This document shows, piece after piece, positions 47,002 to 56,803 of a stretch of DNA of 64,000 nt. Each line of letters starts with the position of its first letter. Position 1 is the first letter of the stretch. The notes under the pieces were generated by a model. It was not told where the DNA came from. It did no database searches and saw only the letters and a list, made by a program, of their open reading frames with translations. This stretch comes from Porphyridium purpureum (taxonomy: Eukaryota; Rhodophyta; Bangiophyceae; Porphyridiales; Porphyridiaceae): NCBI GenBank assembly GCA_008690995.1, contig VRMN01000012.1, forward strand, positions 248,001 to 312,000, written 5' to 3'. Position numbers and translations under genes: made by a program.

Positions 47002-49167
47002 ATGGACTTGAACGAAAGCGCGGCATTGATCAACGCGCTCGTTGAGCAAGAAGAAACCGTCGACAACGACTGGATGCAGGATGCTCAAGAGTATGCGAGA
47101 GCGAGGATAGGCGAAAGTTCGAGGAGAACTTATAAGACGTACTGGAAGCGCCTCTCTGACTTTTTAGTCCAGCATTATGCGAATACTGGCGCTATCAGCC
47201 TTACTGATGAACGAGGCTCTGCTGAGACGCACTTTGGTATCCAAGCCGGCGCATTGACGAAAGAAATGGTTACAAGATTCCTCGTGACTCTCAAGAAGAG
47301 CAAGTCAGGTGCTCCTATCAGCCCTGATGGCCTGGCATCCGCAAAGTCAGCTTTGCGAGCACTATTTGCCGATCAAAAAGTCGCAGTGCCTGTCTTCTTC
47401 AAGACAGAAATCAGCCAGCTGGCGCGCGGAATGAAGAAAAAGAGGTTGCAGGACAAACATAAGGGAAAAGAAAAGGATGACGACGGTAAAATGTACCTGG
47501 CGTACTCTTTGTATGTTTTCCTTTGCTCTTTCTTAATCTCTAACGTCTCCACCCCCGCGCGGGCCGCAGGTCAGAAGGGCAGAGCATCAGGCTCCAGTGA
47601 TACAACAACTGCTCCGTTTACTCACTTGTTCTCCATTCTCTGTTGGAATCTGATGTGCCGAGGAGATAATACGTAAGACATTACATTCAGACACCTTCAT
47701 TGGGCGGGCGATGCTCTTGGTGTCCATTTTACAACGGCCAAAAATGATACGGACGGAGAAGGCCTCGCACGGGAGACAAAACACGTTTATGCAAACCCGA
47801 CCGAACCACGGATCTGCGCAATCCTTTCGCTGGCGATATACTGCGTGAGCGGGCTAACCGCAACCGGCGTCGAACTATTTCCTGGAGGTCATCAAGCCGA
47901 GCGCGTCCGTAAAGGCATGCAAGATGCATTTTAAAGCCCTTCTTGCTCTATCCTTCTTTCGACATTGGGCAGAAAACCGAAGGAGTTTGGATTTCACTCA
48001 TTGCGAAAAGGCGCAGCAATGTACGCGACATGCGGTTCGGTTGGTGGGTCAAGCTTGATATCGATCCTGCGCAGACGAGGCTGGTCAGTTGGGGACACGC
48101 TCCGGAGGAACTTGGGGGCAGACAGCGCTGGTGACCAATTTGTGGGTCGTTGCCGCGCTGGCCTTCCGATAAACAAGGCTACCTTTGCCCTGCTTCCGCC
48201 GCACTTTAAGACTGAGTCTCTGTGTAACCAGTTGATTAGCACGAAGATCAACACTGCCATTCACATGGTCTTTCCGTTTGTCGACCTAGCTGAGTACATG
48301 AACATGCGTGAAGTTCTGCTCATGTGTCTGGCCTCTTTAATATATCATCGAGAGTGGCTACAAAGTGCGCTACCAGCCAACCATCCTCTGAGGCAAAACT
48401 TTGCCATGACTGCACCGGAGATTGCAGAGCTTGCAGACTACGTAGTCAGAACGAGTGAAAGTGGCATGACGGCGACAGGTATCCCGCCTTAGACTGCGAT
48501 CCTTAAGCAGCTTCAAGAGTTGCGTCCAGAAAACTTGTTGGACGGAGTGAAGCGCATTTTAGAGGAATGTGCCGTAAGCGCAGACTGCGCGTACATGGAG
48601 CAGCGGCTCGTCGGTATGGAGCAAAGAATCCAGAGCTCGCTGACCCGCCTTGAGAGCGGCCGTCGCGTGGATGCAGATGAGCGTCGACATGATCGCCCGG
48701 TTAATGCAGAGTCTCTTATGCACTTCTGGAAAGGAAAGTACCGCCTCGTGCCCGAGAAATGGCCCGGCTTGCCCACTGTCTCGCCGGCAGCAGGTTGGCA
48801 ACCCTGGTGGGAAGGATATGAACACAAGTTCTAAGAAACAGAGTCCGTACGCATTCCAGCCTTCCGGCTGTTGAAAGCATCTGACCTCGCGACCAGGTCC
48901 GGTCAGTGCGCACTGACTGAGTGGCGCAATTTGATGACGTATTACACGAATAAGGTACGCATCTTGGAGCCTGCGATTGATCACACACACCCAAGCTTAG
49001 CCGACATCCAAAATATGTGGAAGGCTCTTGAAAAGCACGGCATTGCGCCAAAATCTGCTGAAAAGATGACGCAGCGCACAATTCGTGCGTCGAATCGTAC
49101 AGTCCTAACCACTGCAAAAGTCATTCGAAAGCGGAGGCGCGCTGAAAATGCATCCGCACTGCCTTAA
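47002..49167 (+). mobile_element. Dead Crypton-like DNA transposon (tyrosine recombinase)
   Basis: A single reading frame over 2.1 kb encodes a Crypton-type tyrosine recombinase without reverse transcriptase. The N-terminal helical core-binding part (about 47002-47450) is followed by the catalytic part. Its landmarks are LMCRGDN (catalytic Arg), HWAGDALGVHF and HVYANPTEPRICAILSL, then FHSLRKGAAMYA (His-x-x-Arg) and AGDQFVGR. Four in-frame stops interrupt it, near 47674, 47932, 48490 and 48832, without any frameshift. No Tyr lies between RRGWSVG and AGDQFVGR, where the family nucleophile is expected. It is therefore inactive, but young enough to keep one frame. Cryptons lack terminal inverted repeats, so the outer ends cannot be set. 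A Lys-rich spacer at about 47450-47640 also fits the family. Confidence 0.8.
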
Positions 49168-49274
49168 CAGGCTCGCACAGCGCCTGGTGCGTGAATCAAA
49201 GGAAAACGTTTAGAATAAAGCTACGTTGCGCGTTGATCACTTGACTCGAACTGCATACGTTCCTCTGTGAGACA

Positions 49275-49497
49275 ATTGTGAAACCATCATCCCCCACTCC
49301 CTTCCCTCCCTCCCTCCCTCCCTCCCTCCTCCTCCTCCCCCTCCCTCCCTCCCTCCCTCCCCTCCTTCCCCTCCTCCTCCTCCCTCCCTCCCCCTCCCTC
49401 CCTCCTCCTCCCTCCTCCCTCCCCTCCTTCCTCCCTCCTCCCTCCCTCCCTCCCTCCTCCTTCCCCTTCCTCCCCTCCCTCCCCTTGCCCCCCCCAA
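49275..49497. repeat. (CCCT)/(CCT)n low-complexity tract
   Basis: About 220 bases of CCCTCCCT/CTCCTCC repeats (polypurine on the other strand), just downstream of the Crypton. It could form triplex or G-quadruplex-like structures on the G-rich strand. Confidence 0.9.
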
Positions 49498-51369
49498 TTC
49501 CTTCTCGTCGTGCCTTGAAACACACACAAGCCCGATATCGTGAAAACATACCATTTTTACCATATCTTTATCGTCTGTCATTTTGATAGACAATAGTGAT
49601 GGATAATTGTATTTATGTTATGCTGTGTGCGCGAGCTAGGTAAACCGTATCCAGACAAAACTAGTCAGAGACGTGACAGCATGGGAGAATCGTACAAGCA
49701 TGACATCTCAGAAACGTCTGCGGCGGCTGCGATAGTTTAAGTTAGGCGAAGAGTGTTTGTCGTGAGTGGTAATAAAGGTTGGAGCGTCGACAAGCGGGTG
49801 AAGAGTATGTCGTCGAGGGGACCTACCGGGTGCGTTAGAGTCACGGCTCTATAACAATTTAAGACCGCCGTCGCGGCGATTTAGTAAGAGTAAAGGGAGG
49901 GCCGATGGGGCCAGCAGGATTGAGGTAGTGGTTCTCTGTGCGGCCGGGCTAGCGGAGGAGGGGAGTGAGTGGGCCATTCGGGACCACATCACGGCATGTT
50001 CTACTTACTCAGTCTATCGATCCCAGCTTACCATCACGGCCGTTTACAGACGGGTCTTAGCGCTAAAAAAACAACCCTCTCCGGGAAAAAAGCCTCACCA
50101 GAGTTCGCCGCCGCTAATCGCTTCCACCGCAACCCTCCAGCGCGCCGCTTCGATTCCGGCGGCGGCCCCACCCACGGAAGCCGACACCCTGCCAGGCTAC
50201 ACGCGTTTGCGCCTGGCCACGCCGGCGCTTGTACCATCATGCTCTTCTGCAGCCCACCTCGAGCTGTCTTGCAACAAAGTGAGACATGAACGGACACGAC
50301 TTTTTCTGTGAGAAATTTGCCCACGGAATGGCAAGGGTCGCGGCGACCGGTTGAACGGCGCGGAATAATTCGGTCGAGTTCGTGCCAATATGTGGCTCAA
50401 CGACCAGACGAACGACCAAAGGCACGGTTTGGAACGTGAAGGGGCACAGAGAGCGCGACCCCTCAGTTTTCGGAGACGGCGCGCTCACTGCCTATAAAAG
50501 GGCGACGGATTTTTGCCTCCGGGTTTTTGCCGACGTCCTAATTCTTTCTTTCTTTTAAGGGTTTTATAAGATAAAGTGATTGTTTGAAGCAATTTTGCGG
50601 GAGCCATTGCGATCTGCTCCTGCACGCGCCTTGTCCATTACGATCGACACGGCGCACAAAGTTGTGGCCAGCCCTTCGGCCATTCGCGAGAGGAAAGAGG
50701 CGGTTTTAAACCGTTTAAACCGGTTCTTTCGACTTTTTCCACACCTTATGTTTGGCGGACACGCCGCAGCCGCGTCGTGCGTGTCCATCGGCTGCATCGG
50801 CTGCACCCACTGTACAGGCCACACGCGCTGTACCCCCTTCCGATGTTTTCTGATGTTTTGGGGGTGTTTTGCTATGGGGTCAAGCGCGCCCCCGCTAAAA
50901 CACGGTGCGTGCTCATTTTTGAATCCGACCGATCTTGCGGAGCGCGGAGGATCGGCAGGCTGGGGAGGATGTTCCGACGATTTCTGTAGTCCAGCTGGCG
51001 CAGTTTGGTACATGTTGAGCTCTCTCGGCACCACCCCTTATTTCCGTCCATCTGTGCTCCACGCCCGGGCCTGCTGCGATGCCGCCCAGTGGCGTCGCGG
51101 AGAAGAGCGAGCACACTTGCGTAGACCAATGCGCGTGTGCGCGTGTGATGGGCTGGGCCGCGAGGGTTTGGTGGACGGCGAGGTGCGGTGAAGGCGTGAT
51201 ACAGAAGAACACGCGCACGACGCTCAGGTGAACGCACACGGGCTTGCGTGCGCGGTCTTGGTGGAAGAGGTCAAGCAGCTCACTTCTTCCGCTGCGCTGA
51301 AGGGTGTTCCCGCATAGGCGCACGTCGCGGCTGAGCTTGGTGGACACGCAAAAATACCTCAAGATCGAG
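49498..51369. other. Intergenic upstream of the DUF285 gene
   Basis: About 1.9 kb with no recognised gene. A TATA-box-like CCTATAAAAGG lies at 50491-50501, but the frame after it (from about 50580) lacks an ATG and shows no domain. Several overlapping Arg/Cys-rich frames at 50580-51540 on both strands look like chance. Confidence 0.4.
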
Positions 51370-52983
51370 ATGGCGCGCGCGGCTCCGTGGGCGTGGACAT
51401 TCGCCATCGCGCTGCTTGCCGCACTCTGCTCGTGGCACCATGTGGCAGCAGAGTTCTGCCAACTGGTCGAGCTGAGCGATCCGTGCTTGGCGGCCGGGAG
51501 CATGGGCTTGATTCCGGACTCCGCAGGGGCGTTCACATGCCAGGCCGTCCCCGCGACGTGCCTCAGAGAGTTCCCAGACTGTGAGCCGACGCCCTGCCAG
51601 GGATACGTCGAAACTGAGGAACCCCGGATGGTGCTCGATTACGAGGATGTTTCGGAGGTATCGTTGGAGTTTACCGCTCTGCCCGTGGACGTTGTGGTCG
51701 ATTATGGCGATGGAACATTGACGGCGTACGCGAGCATGGGGACATTTGATCACACGTACAGCGTTCAGGGCAACTATCGCGTCTTGATCTCGGGAAATCT
51801 GGGCGGTATCAGGTTCTTCGAAGGCCTTAGTAATGTGGTTTCGTGGGGCGAACTTGGCCTGACCACGTTGAGGAATGCTTTTTTTCAAGTACCTGTGCAG
51901 AGTGTCCCCGTCGACCTACCGCCGACGGTCACGGATCTGACGCGTACGTTTCTTTTTTCAAGTTTCAACGGAGAAATTGGAACGTGGGACGTCAGCCGTG
52001 TGACAAGAATGGTCTCCACTTTTACCGGCGCCGCTTCTTTCAACCAGGACATCTCTGATTGGGACGTCAGCAATGTGACAAGCATGTTCGGCATGTTTAA
52101 CGGTGCCTCTTCTTTTGACCAGGATATTTCTGATTGGGACGTTAGCAGTGTGACAGACATGACCTCCATGTTTGACAGTGCCGGTTCTTTCAACCAGGAT
52201 ATTTCCGGCTGGAACGTCAGCAGTGTGACAATCATGGATTCCATGTTCGACCGTGCCGCTTCTTTCAACCAGGATATCTCTGGTTGGGACGTCAGCGGTG
52301 TGACAGACATGACCGACATGTTTTTCAACGCCTCTTCCTTCAACCAGGATATTTCTGAATGGGACGTCAGCAGTGTGACAACCATGGTTGGCATGTTTAG
52401 TCGCGCCTCTTCCTTTAACCAGAATATCTCTGGTTGGGACGTCAGCGGTGTGACAACCATGAGCGGCATGTTCTTCAACGCCTCTTCCTTCAACCAGGAT
52501 ATTTCTGAATGGGACGTCAGCAGTGTGACAAACATGGCTGGCATGTTTAGTCGCGCCTCTTCCTTCAACCAGAATATCTCTGGTTGGGACGTCAGCAGTG
52601 TAACAAACATGGGTTCCATGTTCAGTCGCGCCGAGTCTTTTGACCAGGATGTTTCTGCTTGGGACGTCAGCAGTGTGACAAGCATGACTTTTATGTTTAG
52701 CAGCGCCTCTTCTTTCAACCAGGATATTTCCGATTGGAACGTCAGCAGTGTGAAAACCATGGCCGACATGTTTAGTCGCGCCGCTTCTTTTAACCAGGAT
52801 ATTTCCGGTTGGGACGTCAGCAGTGTGACCGACATGCTCTTCATGTTTAGCCGTGCCTCTTCTTTTAATCAGGACCTCTCGGATTGGGATGTAGGAAGTG
52901 TGGTGGTTTGCGGTTTCTTCAATTTCGATTCTCCGCTGACGTGCGAATTTTCCGCCGGGTGTGCGACGTTCACGTGCGCATGA
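51370..52983 (+). CDS. Secreted DUF285 (BspA-like) repeat protein
   Basis: 537 residues. The ATG at 51370 gives a clean signal peptide (MARAAPWAW, hydrophobic core, probable cleavage after VAA at residue 27). A Cys-containing region (28-85) and a PKD-like segment (about 105-145; [20 protein letters not shown]) follow. Next come about twelve 25-residue DUF285 units from about residue 197 (consensus [14 protein letters not shown]-x-M-x-x-MF), and a short Cys-containing end. No membrane anchor is seen, so it is probably extracellular or in the cell wall. The family is common in Mycoplasma and Bacteroidetes surface proteins and patchy in protists and algae, often read as lateral transfer. The 75-bp units are similar enough to recombine. 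Binding partner unknown. Confidence 0.85.
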   Translation: MARAAPWAWTFAIALLAALCSWHHVAAEFCQLVELSDPCLAAGSMGLIPDSAGAFTCQAVPATCLREFPDCEPTPCQGYVETEEPRMVLDYEDVSEVSLEFTALPVDVVVDYGDGTLTAYASMGTFDHTYSVQGNYRVLISGNLGGIRFFEGLSNVVSWGELGLTTLRNAFFQVPVQSVPVDLPPTVTDLTRTFLFSSFNGEIGTWDVSRVTRMVSTFTGAASFNQDISDWDVSNVTSMFGMFNGASSFDQDISDWDVSSVTDMTSMFDSAGSFNQDISGWNVSSVTIMDSMFDRAASFNQDISGWDVSGVTDMTDMFFNASSFNQDISEWDVSSVTTMVGMFSRASSFNQNISGWDVSGVTTMSGMFFNASSFNQDISEWDVSSVTNMAGMFSRASSFNQNISGWDVSSVTNMGSMFSRAESFDQDVSAWDVSSVTSMTFMFSSASSFNQDISDWNVSSVKTMADMFSRAASFNQDISGWDVSSVTDMLFMFSRASSFNQDLSDWDVGSVVVCGFFNFDSPLTCEFSAGCATFTCA

Positions 52984-53907
52984 GCGCGCGTCGACAGGCC
53001 GGCCCCATGTCGACGTAATGAGCTGAAGACAGTTCGCGAAGGGGCTTTCGTCCATGAATGTTGAGTGGTAGTGTACTTTTCTTTCTGTGCGTGCTCCAGA
53101 GTCCACATTAAAGATGCGTATGGTTTCCGAGCTAACAAGCGCGCAGCAAGTGGGTCGCGCCCGGCAGGAATGCCGAGCTGGCAGGCTCCTGCTGTCTTTC
53201 CATTGACACCCACTCGTGTCACTGTGTCACTTCGGAGGGAACACATGAGGGAGCGAGAAGACGGAATGGCGCAAGGAGGCAGGAAAGTCCATGCAGAAGC
53301 TGAGGTGGTGTGCTTTAATGCGTCGCGTGATTAAAGCAAAAGGGGGTCACGAAGACAAGCGACCCCCGAGACGAAGACAATAGCGCACGCGAGAATGGTA
53401 ACTCATCGTAAACCAGCCGCGGCGAGTCTCGGGGCAAACCGCCGAATCGAGATTGTCGCAGTGCACAGATGAAGGGGACGGTAGCAGTCAAGGCGGCGCG
53501 CCTGTATATCCGCAAGGTCGCGCTTCGTTCCGTGGACGCGGAAGCGGCCGACTCGGGCCAGAGTCCAGCCCAATGGTATCCGGTGCGGCGCATGATGCGG
53601 ACGTTGCACGAGAGTAGTACGCACATTCAAATCCCGTGGCGGACCACCCGGCCTGGCTATTGCCTCCTCGGTGGAAGTCGAGGCGCCAGTTGCACGACAA
53701 ATCAGTTTGCTCAGGTGCGCGGAAACGCCGCGCAGTGGATGGATGGCTACGCTTGACCAGCGCCGAGGCTGCTGCAGGGTTTTGACGAGCGGCGCTCTGT
53801 ACACGCACAAAAATGGAGAGATGCGGGTGCAGCGGAACAGGCGGCGCACCGCTCGATGGTGGTTCTTTTCGTTTAGCTAAAGAAGAAAAGAGGCTCACGC
53901 CAGTACG
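52984..53907. other. Intergenic, no supported gene
   Basis: 3' flank of the DUF285 gene and anonymous sequence. A + strand frame at 53469-53756 (95 codons, MKGTVAVKAARLYIRKVAL) has an ATG but no family and is overlapped by antisense frames, so I leave it uncalled. Confidence 0.35.
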
Positions 53908-54774
53908 ATGGAGGCCGGGACGGTGAGTGTGTTGCGCGCGCGGGAAGGAATCAGGTATTCATTCTCGCCGACGGCAGCGCAACCATGCTGTGATCTTTTT
54001 CAAACCCGAGGTTTGGTTGGCACAGACACGCAATGCAAGGCGTTGCAGCCGCATGTGTCAGAACATGTGTCTGCGCATGACGCCGCTGTGGCCGGCCTGT
54101 TCCGTTGCTTGGTAGACGAAAGCCATCGAGACACGGCCAGGATCATGCAGCTGCATGCAAGCCGCGCCTCGAGCGCCACGGACTCGTGTGACGATGCCTC
54201 ACAAGTACCGCGACCAGGTCCGAGCAGCACGGAGCAATATTCCGAGGATCAGATCTAGCAGCGTCATTTCATTCTTTGCACGGCGGTGCCCCAGGTCGCG
54301 CATCTTGCCATCATCCGGTTCCGAGACGCGCGCTGCGGCGGCTTTACATCTTTTCGCCATCGAGCCATGCGACACAGCGAGCGTCAAAACCGATGTGTCA
54401 TTGCTGAGCGACGCGCGAGCGCCGAAACGCCGCACATTGTCAGAGCTCATGTGGAAAAGACAACGTACAGCGTGTCTGACTGGATGGCCGCGCAATGGAT
54501 GCCGCGCCATCCCAGTGACCGAGCTCAAAGGTGCTCGAGTGACCCCGCTGGCTTGGGTGCCAGCAGCGCCAATGGGAAACGTATGTATGCTTAGCATCAA
54601 GGCCTTGCGCGTGGTGTGGACCTGCAAAGCCCAGCCAACAAAGGCAGCGCGCGAGTCACAACTACGCGGGTGAGTGATTCCGAGGCACCACACTGCGCGC
54701 TTTGCAACGACAAGCTGGACAAGTATGGCGGCGCTGTGGAGCCGTTTTCACGCGGCTCTTTTGCACAGTATTAG
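53908..54774 (+). pseudogene. Possible decayed ankyrin-repeat gene
   Basis: Fragments in two + frames resemble ankyrin repeats: AAALHLFAIEP (about 54335), then VTPLAWVPAAPMGNVCMLSI (about 54535-54595), then in the next frame GLARGVDLQSPANKGSA (about 54600-54650). The pieces join in ankyrin order with a frame change near 54597. The end carries CALCNDKLDKYGG, a possible zinc-binding pair. Weak: no intact repeat pair exists in one frame and the 5' end is undefined. Confidence 0.3.
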
Positions 54775-55276
54775 CGGGTGCGTCGGTGAGTGCAACGTGC
54801 GAAGGTACGAAGGACGGCGGACGTCGCTGAGGATTTGGACTGGACCAAACCGGAACAGATGGCGACGAAGATCATGTGCGCCAAGGAGAAGGTGGGTACG
54901 AGAGACAAGGCACGCACGCATGTGCTCCCGTTTACCATAGGCTTCGGATTGAAATTCGCGGTGTTTGTGCACTTGCGTGTGCGTGCGTATGTCTCTCCGA
55001 TCATATCTGAGGAACGGTGCAAATGCCCTCGAGTGGCCAATTTTGATCTGCTGAACTGGACAGAATTGTGGTAGCTCTGCAACTATGAGCGTCACTATTC
55101 GTTCCACGTTGATCTGCGCAGACGTGCTGCGGTCTGCATCAGAGGAAGACGTGGGCCACCATGACAAAGGCAGCACAGGGTTGCCATGCAATGTACGAGC
55201 AGCATTTCTGCATGCTTGGCGTCGATGTCATGTGCCTCATAGCTGGAACGGCTTGTTTCCATTCCTGCCTTCCTCC
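54775..55276. other. Intergenic, nothing recognised
   Basis: Between the ankyrin-like relic and the LanC-like gene. A 95-codon + frame (54790-55074, MQRAKVRRTADVAEDLDW) has no known features. Confidence 0.35.
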
Positions 55277-56350
55277 TTAGACCGAGTCCACGGCCGGAAA
55301 CCCCATCCATGTTTCATTGAGGACTGCCGCCAAGAAGCACACGCGGCCACCGCGGCCGTTGAAAAGCGAGTGTGGATCATCCAGGCCCAGCCGAGGCGCG
55401 TCATCTACAATGGCTCTCGCGAAGTGTCGGACGCGTTCCTCATCACTCGGCGTGCCCCACGGAGACCGTGCCAAGGATAACAAGGCCCATCCGTTGCCCG
55501 CCGCGCCGTGACACAAGCCGACGCCCTTTGCTCGGCAGAACGGATCACTTGCAGCCACGTGGTCTGCGGCGAGACGAGCGGCCTGCAGCCACCGCTGTGG
55601 GGATGCTGATGACTCGCTGCCACTGAACAACTGCGCCGCGCGGCACGCACGCATCAGACACAACAGCGCGCCTGGGCTTCCATGGCACCACTGCGTGAGG
55701 CGCACCGAGCCGTCTGGTCTTGACGGAAATGCGCCATGGTGTGCGAGAACCAGGTCGGCAATGCGGTCTATCATGGAGTGCACAGCCTCCGGTGGCCGCA
55801 CGTCGAGTACTTCGTCGTAAGTCGCAATCAGTGAGTGTGCGATGCCGCACAAGCCATGCGCTGCGCCAAGATACGTCTTTCCGTGCCATGAATATTCTGG
55901 GCCAGCTGCCAAAAGTTCGGCTGCAAGCCGTGAAATAAGCGACTTTGGCGTAGATGGTGCCAGACGAAGAGCGTCCAGCGTTCCAGCGCGTCCATACAAT
56001 GTCTCATTCGCATCAAACGTGTTTGGCACCACGAGCTCAGCCGGCGCGCCCGTCATCGCTTCATTCACCACGCGGGCACCGGCAGGACCACATATCATGG
56101 TTCCTGAGCCAGTCCGCCATCTCGACCTGGACGTCGTCGCCCAAGATGCCAGGGAACATGCCTCTGCAGCACGACACCGAGCAGCGTCAGCGTCTCCGCC
56201 ACGCATCAGCGCAATTGCATCGCCTGCAGCACCAGTATACACCGAGAAGTCGGTTCTTCCGCCAGGCTGACTCACAGCATACGTGCGCGCGCGGATGACG
56301 GCCATGTCGGCCGCGAGCGTCGTGCGCGTCGCCGGCGAAAGCGGAGCCAT
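55277..56350 (-). CDS. LanC-like (LANCL) protein
   Basis: 357 residues from the first ATG (56350). A LanC-type alpha/alpha barrel with the family landmarks: SVYTGAAGDA (about 36-44), TMICGPAGA (about 84-92), ETLYGRAGTL (about 115-124), GAAHGLCGIAHSL (about 162-174), QWCHGSPGA (Cys222) and GLCHGAAGN (Cys280-His281). Cys222, Cys280 and His281 correspond to the zinc ligands of LanC/LANCL. Eukaryotic LANCLs are not lantibiotic cyclases; they bind glutathione and add it to dehydroamino acids. No lanthipeptide precursor gene is seen nearby. It is slightly shorter than animal LANCLs, and residues 58-80 are Ala/Arg-rich and poorly conserved. Probably cytosolic. Confidence 0.85.
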   Translation of the reverse strand: MAPLSPATRTTLAADMAVIRARTYAVSQPGGRTDFSVYTGAAGDAIALMRGGDADAARCRAAEACSLASWATTSRSRWRTGSGTMICGPAGARVVNEAMTGAPAELVVPNTFDANETLYGRAGTLDALRLAPSTPKSLISRLAAELLAAGPEYSWHGKTYLGAAHGLCGIAHSLIATYDEVLDVRPPEAVHSMIDRIADLVLAHHGAFPSRPDGSVRLTQWCHGSPGALLCLMRACRAAQLFSGSESSASPQRWLQAARLAADHVAASDPFCRAKGVGLCHGAAGNGWALLSLARSPWGTPSDEERVRHFARAIVDDAPRLGLDDPHSLFNGRGGRVCFLAAVLNETWMGFPAVDSV

Positions 56351-56418
56351 GGCTGGCTCGCGGAACACGCCTTGCCGCCTCGCCCACTCGCGCGAACCGC
56401 AACAAGAAGAGCCGCATC

Positions 56419-56522
56419 AAATGCCGCATTCTTATGCAATGACACATTCCACTAGAATGCCACATGACAATGTAATGCAGTATTCAATTGTAATGCGACA
56501 TGTGTATGTAATGCGGCATTTG
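56419..56522. repeat. Inverted repeat enclosing ATGCnnCAT-type short repeats
   Basis: Perfect 13-base arms CAAATGCCGCATT (56419-56431) and AATGCGGCATTTG (56510-56522) enclose 78 bases of imperfect repeats of AATGC/CACAT words about 20 bases apart. It lies 69 bases upstream of the LanC-like start, on its promoter side. It could be a hairpin, an operator-like site or a small non-autonomous element. Confidence 0.75.
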
Positions 56523-56561
56523 GGGCATGGCGTTCGAAGCGCGTGCGGCTTGTGGATGGCA

Positions 56562-56597
56562 CCAGCAGCACCACCAGCAGCAGCAGCAGCAGCAGTG
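56562..56597. repeat. (CAG)n trinucleotide repeat
   Basis: Twelve units of CAG with CAC interruptions, intergenic between the LanC-like and WD40 genes. Confidence 0.85.
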
Positions 56598-56803
56598 AGA
56601 GCTGAGCTGTGTCGACATGGAGAGATGCGCTGATGCGTTGCTCCTAGATAATGCCACGCGACCGAGACGTTCTGCTCTGAATGTGCTACAATGTCCGTAT
56701 CCGGTTTAGTGTTAGGTGTCTACAGTCGAGCGAGAGTTCAAAAGGCGTCACGGCGCTGCGATGTGCCGGCAGAAGAACGAAAGATGCCATTGAGCGGCAC
56801 GTC

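Noticed and set aside
47002-49167. DIRS/Ngaro retroelement
   Set aside because: A tyrosine recombinase is present but no reverse transcriptase lies next to it in matching orientation; the Copia polymerase is on the other strand within its own LTRs.
50491-50501. TATA-like CCTATAAAAGG as a promoter
   Set aside because: The nearest frame downstream (from about 50580) lacks an ATG start and any domain; the DUF285 start is 870 bases away. Kept only as a note.
55277-56350. Lantibiotic biosynthesis cluster
   Set aside because: Only the LanC-like gene is present, without dehydratase, precursor or transporter; eukaryotic LANCL is the better reading.
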